Source: Epiperipatus broadwayi (lineage: Eukaryota > Onychophora > Udeonychophora > Euonychophora > Peripatidae). Taken from it: a stretch of DNA of 64,000 nucleotides. Shown here in pieces: positions 35,826 to 49,075 of the stretch. A program made the position numbers and the translations under genes. Below the pieces are notes generated by a model. That model ran no database searches. It was not told the origin of the DNA and saw only the letters and a list, made by a program, of their open reading frames with translations. Every line of letters starts with the position of its first letter. Position 1 is the stretch's first letter. The stretch lies in assembly GCA_028023455.1 (NCBI GenBank), contig JAQFVV010006551.1, positions 419,001 to 483,000 of the forward strand, given 5' to 3'.

Positions 35826-36820
35826 ATAAATTATTCGACTTTTTTTGTAATCTTTAACATTACCCTTATTTAATAAACTTTAATTTTTTTTATATTTATT
35901 TTTTTACCTATCTCGATGTTTCTGATTCTCCAGATATTATTTGTTTGCCTATACATTTTTCATATATAATAAATGGATGATTCCCAGCTGCAAATAAACA
36001 AAATTTAGTTGATCACGCGAAAAGAACTGTAATGCTTAGATGATAATCTGGTGTTTAAATGTCGTCACATCACAACTTAACGTTCGTTTATTTATAATTG
36101 CATATTAACAATTACTCATTATACATATATATTTAAATAACATAAACGTTTTGCAATTCCCAGCTTATTTTATTTAACCTTTCTATTTTTAATTTTTTTT
36201 TTTATTTCTTATGTAGTGCTTAGATTTGTAACTATTCGCGTAAATTATTTTTAACTTATTATTTTCATCATTCTATATACTTTATGATGCTTTTTAAAGC
36301 ATATATATATACTTTCATTAAAATAAATCCTATATCATTAATCCTATAAAATTGCTTTATGTTCAGAAAGTGTTTCAAAATTTAAAATAGCTAATTGGTG
36401 AAATCATAGACTAATTTGATTAAGAGCAACACCTGCTCTCTGACTGAAATGGGAATTAGAATAAGTTAATTGTTAACATTTCCAATAAGAAAACGTCGAT
36501 AGAAAGAGTTTACATTCCACATCATTTGAAAAACAAACAAACAAACATTAAAAAAAAACAACAACTGATATTTAAAAATGAATAAATTGATAAGTAACAT
36601 GTTCAGTAAGTAATAGGTATGGGTTAGCTATATCATTTGTCTGTTCGTCTAATATTTATTTTTTATTATTATTCTTGCTTTCTTAAGTGGTAAATTTATC
36701 AATTTATTTTTCATGGAAAACAATGGTAAAATATAAAACAATATTTTAAATGTATTTTCAGAGCAAAAGACTCTTTAATAATTCTCCAATAGGGAAAGAA
36801 AAGACACAATTCAGCAGTAA
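35826..36820. other. A+T-rich stretch without a gene
   Basis: Nothing supported. A short CAAA repeat lies near 36,532. Confidence 0.5.
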
Positions 36821-37570
36821 TCTTTAACTGAGATTTAAAGTTTATATCTGTGCTAGAAATAATCTCTAGTTTAGAAAATGATTAATAATAATCATTATTG
36901 TATTTATCTGCGGTGAATGGTGTCAAAGTAGTGAGTAGAGTGAGTTTGACAATGGTAAATAAAAATGAAACAATTTTCTATAGATACATACTCTTCATAT
37001 AATAAAGATATATATGGGAGATAGTGACCTTGCACAACTGATGAATGCTGGTTTAGCACGAAATGCATCTTGGGGGTCACTTGTCTATTGTATCTTTATA
37101 TATATGAATTTAAAAAGAATGGAGAAATATGGAGGTTGTTTAATATATATATAAAGATATTACACATGGGAAAGAGAAAGGTGAATACCTCCATGTGTGT
37201 ATTTGTTTAAAATTAAAAAATCAGATATATTAATCTTTAACTGAGATTTAAAGTTTATATCTATGCTAGTGATAATCTCTAGTTTAGAAAATGATTAGTA
37301 CTAATCATTATTGTATTTATCTGAGGTGGACGGTGTCAAAGTTGTGAGTGAAGTAAGTTTGACAATGGTAAATAAAAATGTAACAGTTTACTCTTCTTAT
37401 AATAGATATATATATGGGAGATAGTAACCTGTCCCAGCTGATGAGTGCTGGGTCAACACAGAATGCATTATGGGAGTCATTTGTCTTTTATGTATCTTTA
37501 TTTATATGAATTTAAAAGGAATGGGGAAGTATGGAAGTTGTTTAATATATCTATAGACTATAATCATCTA
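36821..37570 (+). mobile_element. Tandem hammerhead repeats, family E, 400-413 bp period
   Basis: Two direct copies: TCTTTAACTGAGATTTAAAG starts at 36,821 and 37,234, and the hammerheads lie 400 bp apart (37,038 and 37,438). The second ribozyme has lost its GAAA box (CAGAAT) and its stem II is mispaired. The ribozyme segment is related to family A but the body differs. A minus-strand relative lies at 46,750-47,170. Confidence 0.78.
37020..37082 (+). ncRNA. Hammerhead ribozyme motif (family E), best-paired copy
   Basis: Stem I: GTGACC (37,024-37,029) pairs with GGTCAC (37,075-37,080), and CAA pairs with TTG beside the core, around an internal loop. Core CTGATGA (37,038-37,044). Stem II: TGCT-AGCA with an A-C mismatch at its base. 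GAAA (37,060-37,063). Stem III is the palindrome ATGCAT (37,063-37,068). Cleavage base C (37,069). The self-complementary stem III suggests dimer cleavage. Confidence 0.83.
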
Positions 37571-38169
37571 TCTGGTGGTGTCAGTTTGAAGTTTTTCTTC
37601 CCCTCTCCTATCCATTTATTGACTAATAATTGAATATGACCAACTACCTGAAACAAATTTTGTCAATTTGTATCTACAAATAAATGACTTGAGATTCAAA
37701 TTTTATATCATAGATGTCCTTAATACCCATACTTCTATATCACATACCCTATTTTTGCATAAATGTAAACTAATATTTATTACGATTATAACCTTAAGCC
37801 TATGCACCTGAAAAAACAACAGTAGGGATGCTCTTGTCTTTTAAATAAATCTTGTGTTAAGGTTATAGTTCTTATGAATATTACTTTAAGTAACGAATAT
37901 GTGCTTTATAAATAGAATTATTATAAATGTAAACTGTAAATTATGTGGTGTTCAGCCAATGACATTCTGTTTTAAAATCATTGTATCTGTAGGATGATAG
38001 AAGAATATGTAAAATTTTAACAAATTTCAATATTATTATTTTTACTTAGATTAAAAAATAGATATTATTCTCAGAAATCTTTGAAGTTGTCAGCCAAGAT
38101 TGTGATTAGTAGTTGAAAGGAGAGGGTGCTAGAAATCTTCTGATTTCATACTCAGGCTATCCTTTTAAT

Positions 38170-39660
38170 TAACTATCTAAAAACCATATCATATTGAAGA
38201 AAGATTACAGGAATTAACGGAAGACTATTTTGATATTAAATGGGCAAATTTTAGACTTTGTGAATTAAGAAATAGACGAAAGTACAAATGTTCTAAATAC
38301 AGTTGGAGTGTGATTCTAAATAAGAAATGAAATAACAATGTAGAGATTGTTGATTATCAAAGAAAATATCAATAGTAGTTATTCAATATGATAGAAAATA
38401 CCATATACAAAAAATTGAAATTTATGTCTAAAAAATTATCATTGTGATGAAGAAGTAAAGAATTTTTATATAGATGTACAAAATGTTTTTTCATCATAGT
38501 AAACAACATTTTAAAATTGCTATACAGTATGATTTTTTAATTGTTGTAGAAGAGTTTTAAAATTTGTAACATGATGGAAAGATGAAAGTATTGGGGATTA
38601 ATTGGGTTATAATGACAGAAGTAAGAGGGGAATGAATTTTTTCCAGAAAAAATGTACATCACAAGTTTTTTCTTTAAGAAAAATATAAATGAGATATTTA
38701 TTTATATAGCACGATGTATATAAATTGTAACAAACTAAAGATCAGCATTTCAATTTATATACATCATATTATATAAATAAATATCTCATTTACATATGTT
38801 TAGTTTCATTTAAGAATGACATGTTGTAAATTCTAGAAAATTTCATAGATGTCATTCATTCAGACATGATAAAGAGTAATTTAAAGTGATTGGTTTATCT
38901 TCATGCTTTCATTTCCAGTACTTAAGATTTGCCCATACTTAAGCATTTGGGTTGAAAGAATAGGTGGATTCATTCTATTCTTTTGCAAAGACTTTATCTT
39001 GTGTTGGAAATGAAAGTATTCATTAGATGGCAGAATTGCTTATATTTTGTCAAACAGGAAATATATATTTCAAAATTGTGATGTTTTTAATAGATTCAAC
39101 AGAGAAGAAATCATTGCTTAGTTAGATATAACTATATTAATGCAAAACTAGTGAAACAAAAACTGTTTAAAAAGTACAGTCCTAGCAGTTTTTATTCCTA
39201 ACATTCATGCTACACCACTTAATGTAAATTAGAATTTGCTAATTGTTTTAAAATTTTGATAGCTGTTAAAGGAGAGATCAAAACTAACTGATATTAATAA
39301 GATAATATAAAAAAAATATAACAAAATAGCTGATGGAAAAAAAGAAATTTGCCATTAAAAAATTATTCAGCTAAGCTAAGACAATTCATAAAGAAAAGAA
39401 AGAATATGCAAGTATTTAAAAGTAACCAATTAAAAAGAATCAAATATCTAGAATACTGTAAAGTGGAAAAAAAAAAAAGATTTAATAATGATATTATAAC
39501 AATGAATTGCCAAGAAAAGTATATGTTTTAAAATTACAAAATATCTTGGTAGTACAAGAAGTTAGTTCAATAATAAGAAAAGATGGAGCTATTACTAAAA
39601 GTAGAGATGACATTAATGTTATTTTATATTTTCACAAAATTGGCAGTAAAAGTAACTTAT
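38170..39660 (+). pseudogene. Decayed LINE: endonuclease part and EN-RT linker
   Basis: Plus-strand, frame-broken. ERLQELTEDYFDIKWANFRLCELRNRR (in two blocks, 38,200-38,280) matches the AP-endonuclease region of LINE ORF2 in which the catalytic Glu lies in a CE(I)R context, here CELR. NNNVEIV and SKEFLYR follow (about 38,330-38,480). After a family D fragment (about 38,727-39,040), SIIRKDGAITKSRDDIN (about 39,575) matches the linker before the RT. No intact ORF; the 60-codon ORF at 39,349-39,531 is part of this relic. The RT part at 26.2-27.5 kb may be from the same family. Confidence 0.6.
38727..39040. repeat. Family D MITE fragment
   Basis: AAACTAAAGATCAGCATTTCAA and the block TTTGCAAAGACTTTATCTTG are shared with the 33,573 element. 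The right TIR is not seen. Confidence 0.6.
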
Positions 39661-40430
39661 TTTTGTTTTTATTGTTGGCAAATTAATGACTGAAACATGA
39701 CTAAAAATTTGAATCATAAGCATATTCTATACAAATGTTTGTAAATATCACAAAAATTTAATTTCCCAATTTGTATTTAGTTATTCCCATGAATGCAGAT
39801 AGAATCGCTATTGATCTGAAGTAAGACATAGCCATTGATGAAATCATCACTCGTTTTATTTTTTTCACACATTTTATTTTTGTGTATGTTTCCCTATTTA
39901 TTTGAATATTTTATTGAGAATATTTCAGTAAAACTATATAAACAAAGATGGAAAACTAATCCATTTATATGGATATTATTTACATTAGAAATCGTATAGG
40001 AAAGTGTTCAATTATACAAGCCTAAAAAAAGATAATTAATTAAAGAATGTCAGCAATTTGATTGAGATAATTATTAAAAATTTAATGATGCTATTCAATA
40101 ACATTATCTAATGTGCAACACAAAGTGCTATTTGGTTCAATTTATCTTGCATTTGTAAATTTGCTTCTAATTATTATCATTATTTATATTTATAAATCTA
40201 TGCATGGCAGTGCCTCTGTGCTAATTGTCAAAAAATAATGATCAAACATTTTATAATAATAGACATATTAATAAATAAACAATTTTTTTTCTTATTTTAA
40301 CTTTTCTTGAGATTATAGTATGATACCATATTTATATTTCTTCTCAAGAAGTAGTAATATTAATCAAAAAAATATATAATTAAATTATAGATATATTTTC
40401 TTTGGAAAATCAGTTGTAATCACTATTTTT
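39661..40430. other. A+T-rich stretch without a gene
   Basis: Nothing supported. Confidence 0.5.
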
Positions 40431-40431
40431 T

Positions 40432-41289
40432 AAGGTTGCCATCAATTAGTCCCTGCACACCACCTGATGTTACTGCTTCCATGCAAAAGCACAAAAATAT
40501 ACTGTTCACATGACCTATAGAATAGTTCTGTTCATATTGTCTGCTAAGCAGCTTTTGTGCTTCACAAAACTATCGCACACTTCACATATCACTACAGTAT
40601 GATGTGAGGGTGTGTAGAATTCAAGTTGTCCTAATCTTTACATGTCCATTTGAAGTACTTATTTTTTATACAACCTGATGTAGTTTTAGATAGTATTAAT
40701 TGTAAGACAAAAGACGTGCTTCCGTGTACATATTTTTAAAGTTAAACGAATTTCAAAAGTGTACGTTCCAGCATTATATAAAAATCATGTGTAAAACGTA
40801 TTTTATGCAGGGACAACTATGAGACTTTCAAAGCATAAGCTTGGCTTGATCAGAGGTGAATTTCCAAATCGAATTGTATTTCATAAATTGTTTTAAAATA
40901 GTGGTGAAAAAAATGTTTTTTTTGATCAAACGTTAATTGAAAAAAGGAAATATTAGATTTTATTAAATAATTTTGTTTTTAAAAATGTTGTGTATGTTGT
41001 GACAGATGATCCTTTGGATCACCAAAACCATTGGACTTCCCTCCTTGCCAATTCCAGTGCTACACACTGAGATGGATAATGTTTTAAAAATTGTCCCACA
41101 TGTGACAGATGATCTTCAGATCAGCAAAGACATCGGATCCCCCTCCCTGCATATTCCAGTGCTACATGCTGACATGTAGTAGAGTAAAAAAAGTAAATTG
41201 TAAATCAGCCTGGTAATGTTATCTCTATTGGTTTTTGACTAACAACAGCAACATCAGGTGGTGTGTGGGGGCTAGTCGATGATAACCTT
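40432..41289. mobile_element. Non-autonomous DNA transposon with about 45-bp TIRs
   Basis: Left end AAGGTTGCCATCAATTAGTC and CACCACCTGATGTTACTG are mirrored at the right by CAGCAACATCAGGTGGTGTG and GATGATAACCTT. TTAA lies at the left edge and TTTTTAA at the right, so a TTAA target is possible but not proven. No transposase. Two diverged copies of a segment starting TGTGACAGATGATC lie inside at 40,999 and 41,101. Confidence 0.8.
40999..41176 (+). repeat. Two tandem copies, 102-bp period
   Basis: TGTGACAGATGATC...TTCCAGTGCTACA..CTGA occurs twice, diverged by roughly a fifth, inside the TIR element. Confidence 0.75.
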
Positions 41290-42270
41290 TTTAATCTTAA
41301 ATTGCCATTAGATTAACAATGTTATTTCTAATATTTACAACAATTCTTTCATAAACAAAATAGCTAAGACATTAAATAAGAACAAAACAATGTAATTCTG
41401 GAAAATCTAGGGCAAAAGCTAATCTTTTTTTAATTTAATATATTATAAACTTCAATGAAGATTGGGTGTATTTATTTTAATTTCTACAATATGTTTTATT
41501 TTCTTGTATCAGAATTTTAGTAGTTTAATGGCTAATGTTACTTTGCAATAAATTAATTTCACTCTGAAATGATCTTGATTAAGTTTTTTTTAATAAATGC
41601 TTATTTTTATTAGATTCAGACTGTTTGTTACTCTTGACATTTTGAACAATTTTGCTAAAAGAAATTATATATTAGATATTTTATCTTTTCCCCCCTTCCC
41701 TATAATAAATATTAAAAAAACATATGCCAGTAAACATTTTAGAAATAAATTAACAATAATTTTGTTAGAACATTTTAAAAATGATTTCTAGCTTTTCTTT
41801 ATCTATCTTAAATATTCAATTATGCTTCATTACTTTAACCTCTTTAGTATACATTCATCATGCAAGGTTATGTAAGTGTATTACCAACCACCAAACTTAT
41901 TTTTCAATAAAAGTAGAAATTCATTTCACTGTTTTGTGTGTTAAGTGAAAGATTCATGTATGTTTTGCTTCAATACAGATAATAATTTGATTATTACAAT
42001 ATATTATTATAATCATGTCATTATACTATATTCTGAATTTATGCCTAAACCTCATCTCATCTGTTTGTCTAATTTTCATGCTATTTATCAATATCTGTTT
42101 TGTCTTCATATGAACCTTTTATGTTTAATTTTATACTCTCATTATTAGTTTCATGGTTATGTTAAAATTCTCATATTTCATGTTTGTACTGCTTTTCTAC
42201 CAATTTCAAATTTTTGAATTTTCTATAAATAACCCAAATACTATACATTCTGAAAAAATATATAAATATT
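41290..42270. other. A+T-rich stretch without a gene
   Basis: Short low-complexity ORFs only. Confidence 0.5.
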
Positions 42271-42273
42271 TAA

Positions 42274-42482
42274 AAAACCAGGCACTCTTCACAAACCTGG
42301 GAGCTTAATTGTAAGTATAGGGGATTTGAACTCAGATTTTTAAGCACCCTTCAACTATCCACACTATCTCATGCAACAGATACACATAACAACACCCATG
42401 TAGAAAAGATAAATAATCACCAATATACATAAATCATGCTAAACTAGCACTCATCAGTTGGTCCAGATTATCATCTCTCTCT

Positions 42483-42529
<47 letters not shown>

Positions 42530-43160
42530 AGTGCTCAGTTTATATTAAGATAGCAAATCTTTATACTTTAATGGACATGCTTCAATCCACTCCAATCTCC
42601 AACTTTTCAGCCATCCATATCATTGAAAATCTAATGATGAAAACTCAAATCCCATGCTGATGCTAATATTATTGCTATGCCCATGTTGACCTGAAGTCAC
42701 TCTGACCCCTCATGTACAAGATCTTATCCATTTAAATACATATAAGAAGGATGGACAGGATACAAGCTTGATATGTAAATATGTGAAAACCAAGCACTCT
42801 TCACAAATCTGGGAGCTTAATTATAAGTATAGGGGATTTGAACTCAGATTTTCAACATCCTTCAACTATCCATACTATCTCATACAACTGATACACATAA
42901 TAACACACATGTAAAAAAAATTAATAATCACCAATATTGGTAGTTCATGCCAAACCAGCACTCATCAGTTGGTCCAGATTATCATCTCCTACACATATAT
43001 ATATAATCAGTGCTCAGTTTATATTAAAATAGTAAATCTTTATACTTTAATGGACAGGCTTCAACCCACTCCAATCTCCAACTTTTCAGCCATCCATATC
43101 ATTGAAAATCTGATGATGAAAACTCAAATCCCATGCTGATGCTAATATTATTGCTAAGTG
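42274..43160 (-). mobile_element. Tandem hammerhead repeats, family A, 511-512 bp period
   Basis: Two direct copies: the block CACTCTTCACAAA(C/T)CTGGGAG recurs after about 511 bp and the minus-strand CTGATGA boxes lie at 42,457 and 42,968, 511 bp apart. Stem II is kept in both (GTGCTAGTTTAGCAT and GTGCTGGTTTGGCAT), but the GAAA boxes read GATT and GAAC, so both are probably inactive. The second copy stops near 43,160. A CA/TA repeat lies at about 42,481-42,525. Head-to-tail monomers are retrozyme-like. Confidence 0.8.
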
Positions 43161-44254
43161 AAAACATTTTTTAATTTGTCCAAATACGTCTTCATGGAAA
43201 GTAGAGGGAGTGAAATTTTAAAATATTTACAATAAAATTTAATGAACTATAATCAGTTGAAACAATACATATAAAATGTCAAATTAATGTAATATATACT
43301 TATATATTTTAAACGTGTTTTCTCCTAAATATAGCTTAAACAAACTAGCCACATATTTACAAGTAAAAGATACCCTTTTCTGACTTTGAGCTTCTTCTCA
43401 TATAATCAGCTTAACAGCCCTGACAATTATTTTCCAGCTTAAAACACCACTCTTCAGTTGACAATATATTATGCATATGACATTTACATGAAAAAAACTC
43501 TGTTTTACATTGTAAGACTACCAGTTGGTTTACTAGCATATGTAGAGCAGTGATACAAAACATAAAACAATTATTCTCAAAATGGATTGGTTAGTTATTT
43601 TAGTATAAAATCAAAAAATGGTAAGAAATACCAGTGAACTGATTGGCTTGTTTGTATAAACATTGTGAAGAATATATATACACACATGAACAAATAAAAA
43701 AATATGTAAAACAACCTTTAATAAACCTCTATGGATGTCTGTGACAGGACTTTAAGTATGAGTTGGAAAGAATCTGTAAGCCAGTTGGTTGAAATAGAAG
43801 ACTTTTGTATATATTGCAATTGCCTGTTTTAATATAATAATCTCTACTTTTTATTGCATTTTGTTAGATTTAGAGCATAAATGAGGTGTGATTCATAAAA
43901 TAAAGGGTCATATAGTGATTCCCAGTTTATTTCATCACTAATATAAGATTTATTCTTAGCTTAAGATACTTTGACTATGATCAAGAGTTACCAGTTGCTA
44001 TAGTGCTACAAAATCCTCATATCCAGTCTGATTTTTCATTTATTCTTACAAGTGAAAAGTAGAATTCAAAGCTGAACTAAGGACTTATGGTTTTAGCACC
44101 CATTATTTACTTTTTTATACTATATAAAGAAAAAACCCTAAAGTTTTACGTCCTTGGTAACTTATTTGCACAAGTATATAGATTTGATACTATCTCCATT
44201 TTTAATAATCAATAAATTTTACTAGGACAGTGTTAGATTATAATTATATAGTAG
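43161..44254. other. A+T-rich stretch without a gene
   Basis: Nothing supported. Confidence 0.5.
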
Positions 44255-44588
44255 GTAATTATCCTACCCCCCTCACTAGTGCCATTACATAATATTAAAC
44301 AGTGACAACTAATTTAACATCTTTTAATATTAGACATAAATTATAATATTTCATAAGTACTAATAAGATTATTAAAAAGAAATAGATTTAAAGTGAATGA
44401 TTTAAATATTCATGCACTCACTTCTAGACACTTTCAATTGGCTGATATAAGTACAATTGAGTTTAAAAAATAGGATGGTCATTCTTATTTTCTCAAGATC
44501 TTTACCTTGTGGCTGGGGCAAGTGTAACATTATAATTAACATCACTGTTTAATATTATAGAACAGCGCTAATGAAGAGGGATGATTAC
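44255..44588. mobile_element. Small MITE-like element with about 45-bp TIRs
   Basis: GTAATTATCC ... ATAATATTAAACAGTGA at the left is mirrored by TCACTGTTTAATATTAT ... GGATGATTAC at the right, imperfect in the middle. Length is about 334 bp and there is no ORF. Confidence 0.6.
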
Positions 44589-44899
44589 TTTTTATTTAAT
44601 TATGTCAGGTTTTTTTTTAATGAAAACCAATGATGGATATTATAGCACTATTCCATACCATGTTCATTGAATACGAAAGCACAGATTATTTGACCCTAGC
44701 ATAATGTGAAGGTAACTAACTGCTGTTATCATGTGAATAATTATATAAAAAATTATGTGATGTTCTTATTGATATTAATTATCCTCATGTAATGTAGACA
44801 TGGGCTATCTAGTAGCAAATTTATATAATTCTAACAGCAAGTTAGCATTGAGTTTAAAATCTTAATTCTCTTTTAAAATTTTAGATTAATTTAAATAGT

Positions 44900-45060
44900 A
44901 TAAAGGAGTAAAATCTGGCTGCTAGGTGCATAAATGTATTAGTTCCAGATTGAAAGGTAGTTTTCATTGATGAAGATGAAGCCAGAAACCAATATGGAGA
45001 TGGAGATTTTATATTATTGCACTAATTAGTGTCCATTGATTACACAAACTTACAATAGAT
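44900..45060 (+). mobile_element. Decayed family B hammerhead fragment
   Basis: TTGATGAAGATGAAGCCAGAAAC (box 1 with C3 changed; GAAA kept) followed by GGAGATTTTAT and TCCATTGATTAC blocks in family B order. No working ribozyme expected. Confidence 0.6.
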
Positions 45061-46745
45061 GTCTCTAGAGTCTGAAATCTAACTGGTCTTACAATTTATA
45101 TATTATATATTTTTGATATTATTTGATAAAAATATTTGTATTAACTCTAACTTAGAATACTGTAAAAACTTTTATGAAATTTTTATTAATAAGTGGATAT
45201 TTTTTTCTCTAAATGAGATATGAAATCTGTTTAATGAACCACTATAATATCGAATTTTCTCTGATTGTTATTAAGTTTATTGAAATCTGAATATAAAACA
45301 AAAACTGTATAAACGTGTTAAAATATATGAAATTGATCTTATTTATAAAATATTCAAAATATAATTATTTTTCTAGGTTATTCAGAGATTAACATTTAAT
45401 AACACATTAGAACAACGTATTGTTTGCCTTTTCTACCCCCTTTAGTTTGGCGTTTTGCCAAGGGAAACTAAACAATTACAATTAACCTTGTTAATAAACT
45501 TTCCATTATAACATTAATTAACTGATAATTAGGGATAAATGAATGAATAATTGATTCAAACAGAATGAAAAACGATCTGTTTTTGGAAGAAATAATTTCT
45601 AATAATTTATAAGAATGAAGGTTCTTTTTTCGTTGTAATTCGATATAGATAGTAAGTTAAAGATTTCATATTTATGCAAGAAAAAAAAACAACTATTAAA
45701 AGTGAAAAGCTTGACTTTTTATAGCCGATATTAAAAATTCTAATTATATTTTAAAATAATATATATGTATGTGCGTGTGCGTTTCTCATTACTAACATCT
45801 CCGAAAAATAAATTGAAATGTAAATTTTTATTTTTTCTCTTTTTGATATCCTTCAAAAAATTCTTTTGTTTTTAGTTTTTTTTTAAAAATGTTTTTTTAT
45901 ATATAACAGATAAAGGATTTTGATATATTTTCATAAAATTTCTGTAAAAGATAAATTTAATGGAAACTAATTCTATTTGAAAATGATACAAATTTCCCAT
46001 TTGATAAAATATACTTGGCATGAACTCTTAAAACTTCCGTCTAGTAACATTAAGTTGTCACGTTGTTATTAAAGCATATCCTTGCAATATATATGTAAGT
46101 AAATCATCTCTGAGTAGTGCAATTGGATGCTGATGCTAATTGAGTGATTATGGGTATTTAGATGAAATTGTTTATTCTTTCTAGTAGCTCGAATATAATG
46201 CAATATTTTCTCATTTTTATGTTATTGTTGTCAATGTGAATTAACATTTATAATTACCATAAGTACAATGCTAACTCTGTAAGTGTTTGGCCCAATTGTC
46301 TCCCTATAAACATGCCAATCAGACACTCAATAACAGACACACTAAAAACTTCTAATGTTTTATTGTTGACAAACACAAGAAATTGGTTTTTCTTCATAAT
46401 TTTTACATATTGTGATAATTACTTGTATATAATTTGTGAGTAGCTTCTTCAAACATAAATAGAGACACTCCCTGGGTATATTATAAAACTGTTTTCTTTT
46501 AGCATGAAATGGGATATACTAGATGATCTTGTCTGTATTTATTGTAACTTACATCAATTTTCTTACCCTAATTAATGACTCACACCTCCTGTTTCATGCT
46601 TACAGTTTAATGCTACATCAAAAATTTAATTGTATCTTCTAAACTTTTAATCTATCTGTAAAAGTATAAACCAAAAAAGTATTTAAAATTTTCTAATCAC
46701 AAATCTAAATCAAGAATTTTTATGTTTAATAGAATAAAAATCTTT
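45061..46745. other. A+T-rich stretch without a gene
   Basis: Nothing supported. Confidence 0.5.
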
Positions 46746-46749
46746 ATAG

Positions 46750-47170
46750 ATATAATAAACATCTCCATACTTCCCCATTCTTTTTAAATACATATAAATA
46801 AAGATATAATAAAGACAAATGACCCCCAAGATGCATTTTGTGCTGAATCAGCATTCATCAGTTGGCCCAGGTCACAATCTCTCATATATATCTTTATTAT
46901 ATGTAAATAAGCATTTATTTTTATAGCGCTATGTTTATAAATTGTAATACATTAAAGATCAGCCTTTCAAGCACATGCAAAGTATTTATCTAGAGTAAAT
47001 TGTTACATTTTCATTTACCATTGTCAAACTTCCTCCACTCACAACCCTGACGCCATCCATTTCAGATAAATACACTAATGACTATTACTAATCATTTTCA
47101 AAACTAGAGATTATCTCCAGCACAGATATAAAATTTAAACCTCAGTTAAAGATTAATATATCTGATTTCT
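46750..47170 (-). mobile_element. Hammerhead repeat family E, minus copy
   Basis: Minus strand: GTGACC and CCAA stem I strands, CTGATGA (46,861-46,855), stem II ATGCTGATTCAGCAC, then AAAA in place of GAAA, palindromic ATGCAT stem III, C, TTGG and GGTCA. All pairing is preserved and only G12 is lost. A family D fragment interrupts it near 46,920-46,980. Confidence 0.76.
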
Positions 47171-49075
47171 TTTTTTTTAATTTTTACACACACGGAGTTA
47201 TTCACCTTTCTCTGTCCCGTATGTAATAACTTTATATATATATATTCTTTTGAAAGTGAAATATAATTTTGAAATAGTAAAGTATTGCAAGAAGTTACTT
47301 TGCATATTAATTTTTACTTATTTTTAAAACAGCGATAACGTTTGTTATTACTATTGTTTAATTCGTTTCAGCAAATAAAATGTTTACCTTTTTTGTTGTC
47401 TCTTTAATTATGTTACAAATAATAAGAAACAGAACAAATGCATTTACTATATTAAAACTTTACTTTTATTTAAAAAATTATATAACTCATTGCTCTCAAA
47501 TATTTTATTTTTATCATTTGCTTATATTAGCTACAAAAGGAGTTACTGTAATATTCACATATTTTTCCCTAATTTCCTCCATTTTATTTTATTTTTTAAA
47601 TAAAATTTTCTATTCTACTAAAGGATTTACAAATTATATGCACAAAATAGGTTTACATAGCAATATGATCGTAGATACATAGCTATCTATTAATTTTTGC
47701 TCAAGAATAGGTTGGTTCAATAAATAAATGGAATTTCAAACTAATAATATATAATACTTGGTCATCTTTAGTGGCAAATTTTACCATTGTTTGTCACAGT
47801 ATTAACATTTTTTTTCCAAATATTGCCATTTACACAATTGAGGGGCATATTAAACAATTATATTGAGAAACTCAATATGTAAGCCTTAGTCTGTAATATG
47901 ACTATCTAAGACTAGCAAAGACTGAATATGATACACAAGCCTGTCGTTTTTTAAAAAAAATATTATTTTGCAACAAGTTTTAAAACATAATTCATACTAT
48001 AAGGGAACAAATATTAATTTATATTTTGTATTCAAATGTAAAATAACTCTAGTAATTTATATGATCTTCAATACATATAGTTTTAATTATACAGGAATTT
48101 AATGAAAAAAAGATAAGTCAAATAGAATACAGTTTTATCACATTGCTACTAAAAATATTATGCAATTAATATCATTCCCACATTCCTCAAAACAATGATT
48201 ATAGTCTTCAGGTCACTTATCACTTGATCAGGACAATTGTAAAGCAATTAATTAATTATAGTTTTAATGACAGGTAATTATAAAAAACAATTGCTATTAA
48301 CAAGCAGTACCAATTTTTCAAAGAAAATGCATTAGGACCATCTAAAAAAGAATTTAAATCATAACTATTTGGAACTGTAAATATCTCTATACATTACATT
48401 ATGCATGATATTTATGTCAGTTCATCTTTGTCTTCAGTAGCATAAGAAAGATTCGAAGAATGTCCTACTAAAACTAATGTAAAAATGTGATGCAAACAAT
48501 TTAGTTAAACTACCAAAAGCCAAAACACATCTAATTTGTATAAATATAAAAAGTAAGTGATACATAAAACAACTAAACTGTTTACTTCTGATGTTTGCAT
48601 TTTGTGTATGTTAAATTCTTTATAGGAACATATGTTGGGTAATACAAATCAGTAGTTTCACTTAGATTGAGATCTAAATCTCATAATTTCTGTTACTTAC
48701 TTTAAAATATTAGTTAGATGGCTTGATCAGAAGAATAACATTTAAAAATTCTTTTAAACACAACATTATCATGGGTAAAGCTCATTATTAAACAAACTGG
48801 TCTGGAATAAAAGAACTTATTAATGATGATGTTATTGATTCACACACCTATCATGGCGAGAAAATGTTGAAGAGGAATCTTCCAAAAAATTTATTTATTT
48901 TTTTTGAAAATTATATATAGGTAAAGATAATAAACTCTTCTTCCCTTTATAACAACTACCAAACAGAATTAATGTGATCATTATGGCTCCAGAAAACAAA
49001 AAAGAACATGACATTATACATATTTGATGACTATATAAATATATTTATGACACACAAATATATCCATGTATATAT
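47171..49075. other. A+T-rich stretch without a gene
   Basis: The 100-codon ORF at 47,380-47,682 is Phe/Ile/Leu-rich low-complexity sequence with no recognised domain, so I do not call it. Nothing else was seen. Confidence 0.45.

Noticed and set aside
40432-41289. piggyBac-type element
   Set aside because: TTAA is near both edges but the exact borders are ambiguous and no transposase is present.
42274-43160. CRISPR-like direct repeats
   Set aside because: Two long diverged 511-bp repeats in eukaryotic DNA, explained by tandem hammerhead monomers.
47380-47682. 100-codon ORF with hydrophobic segments
   Set aside because: Phe/Ile/Leu/Tyr-rich translation of T-rich DNA; no recognised domain or gene context.
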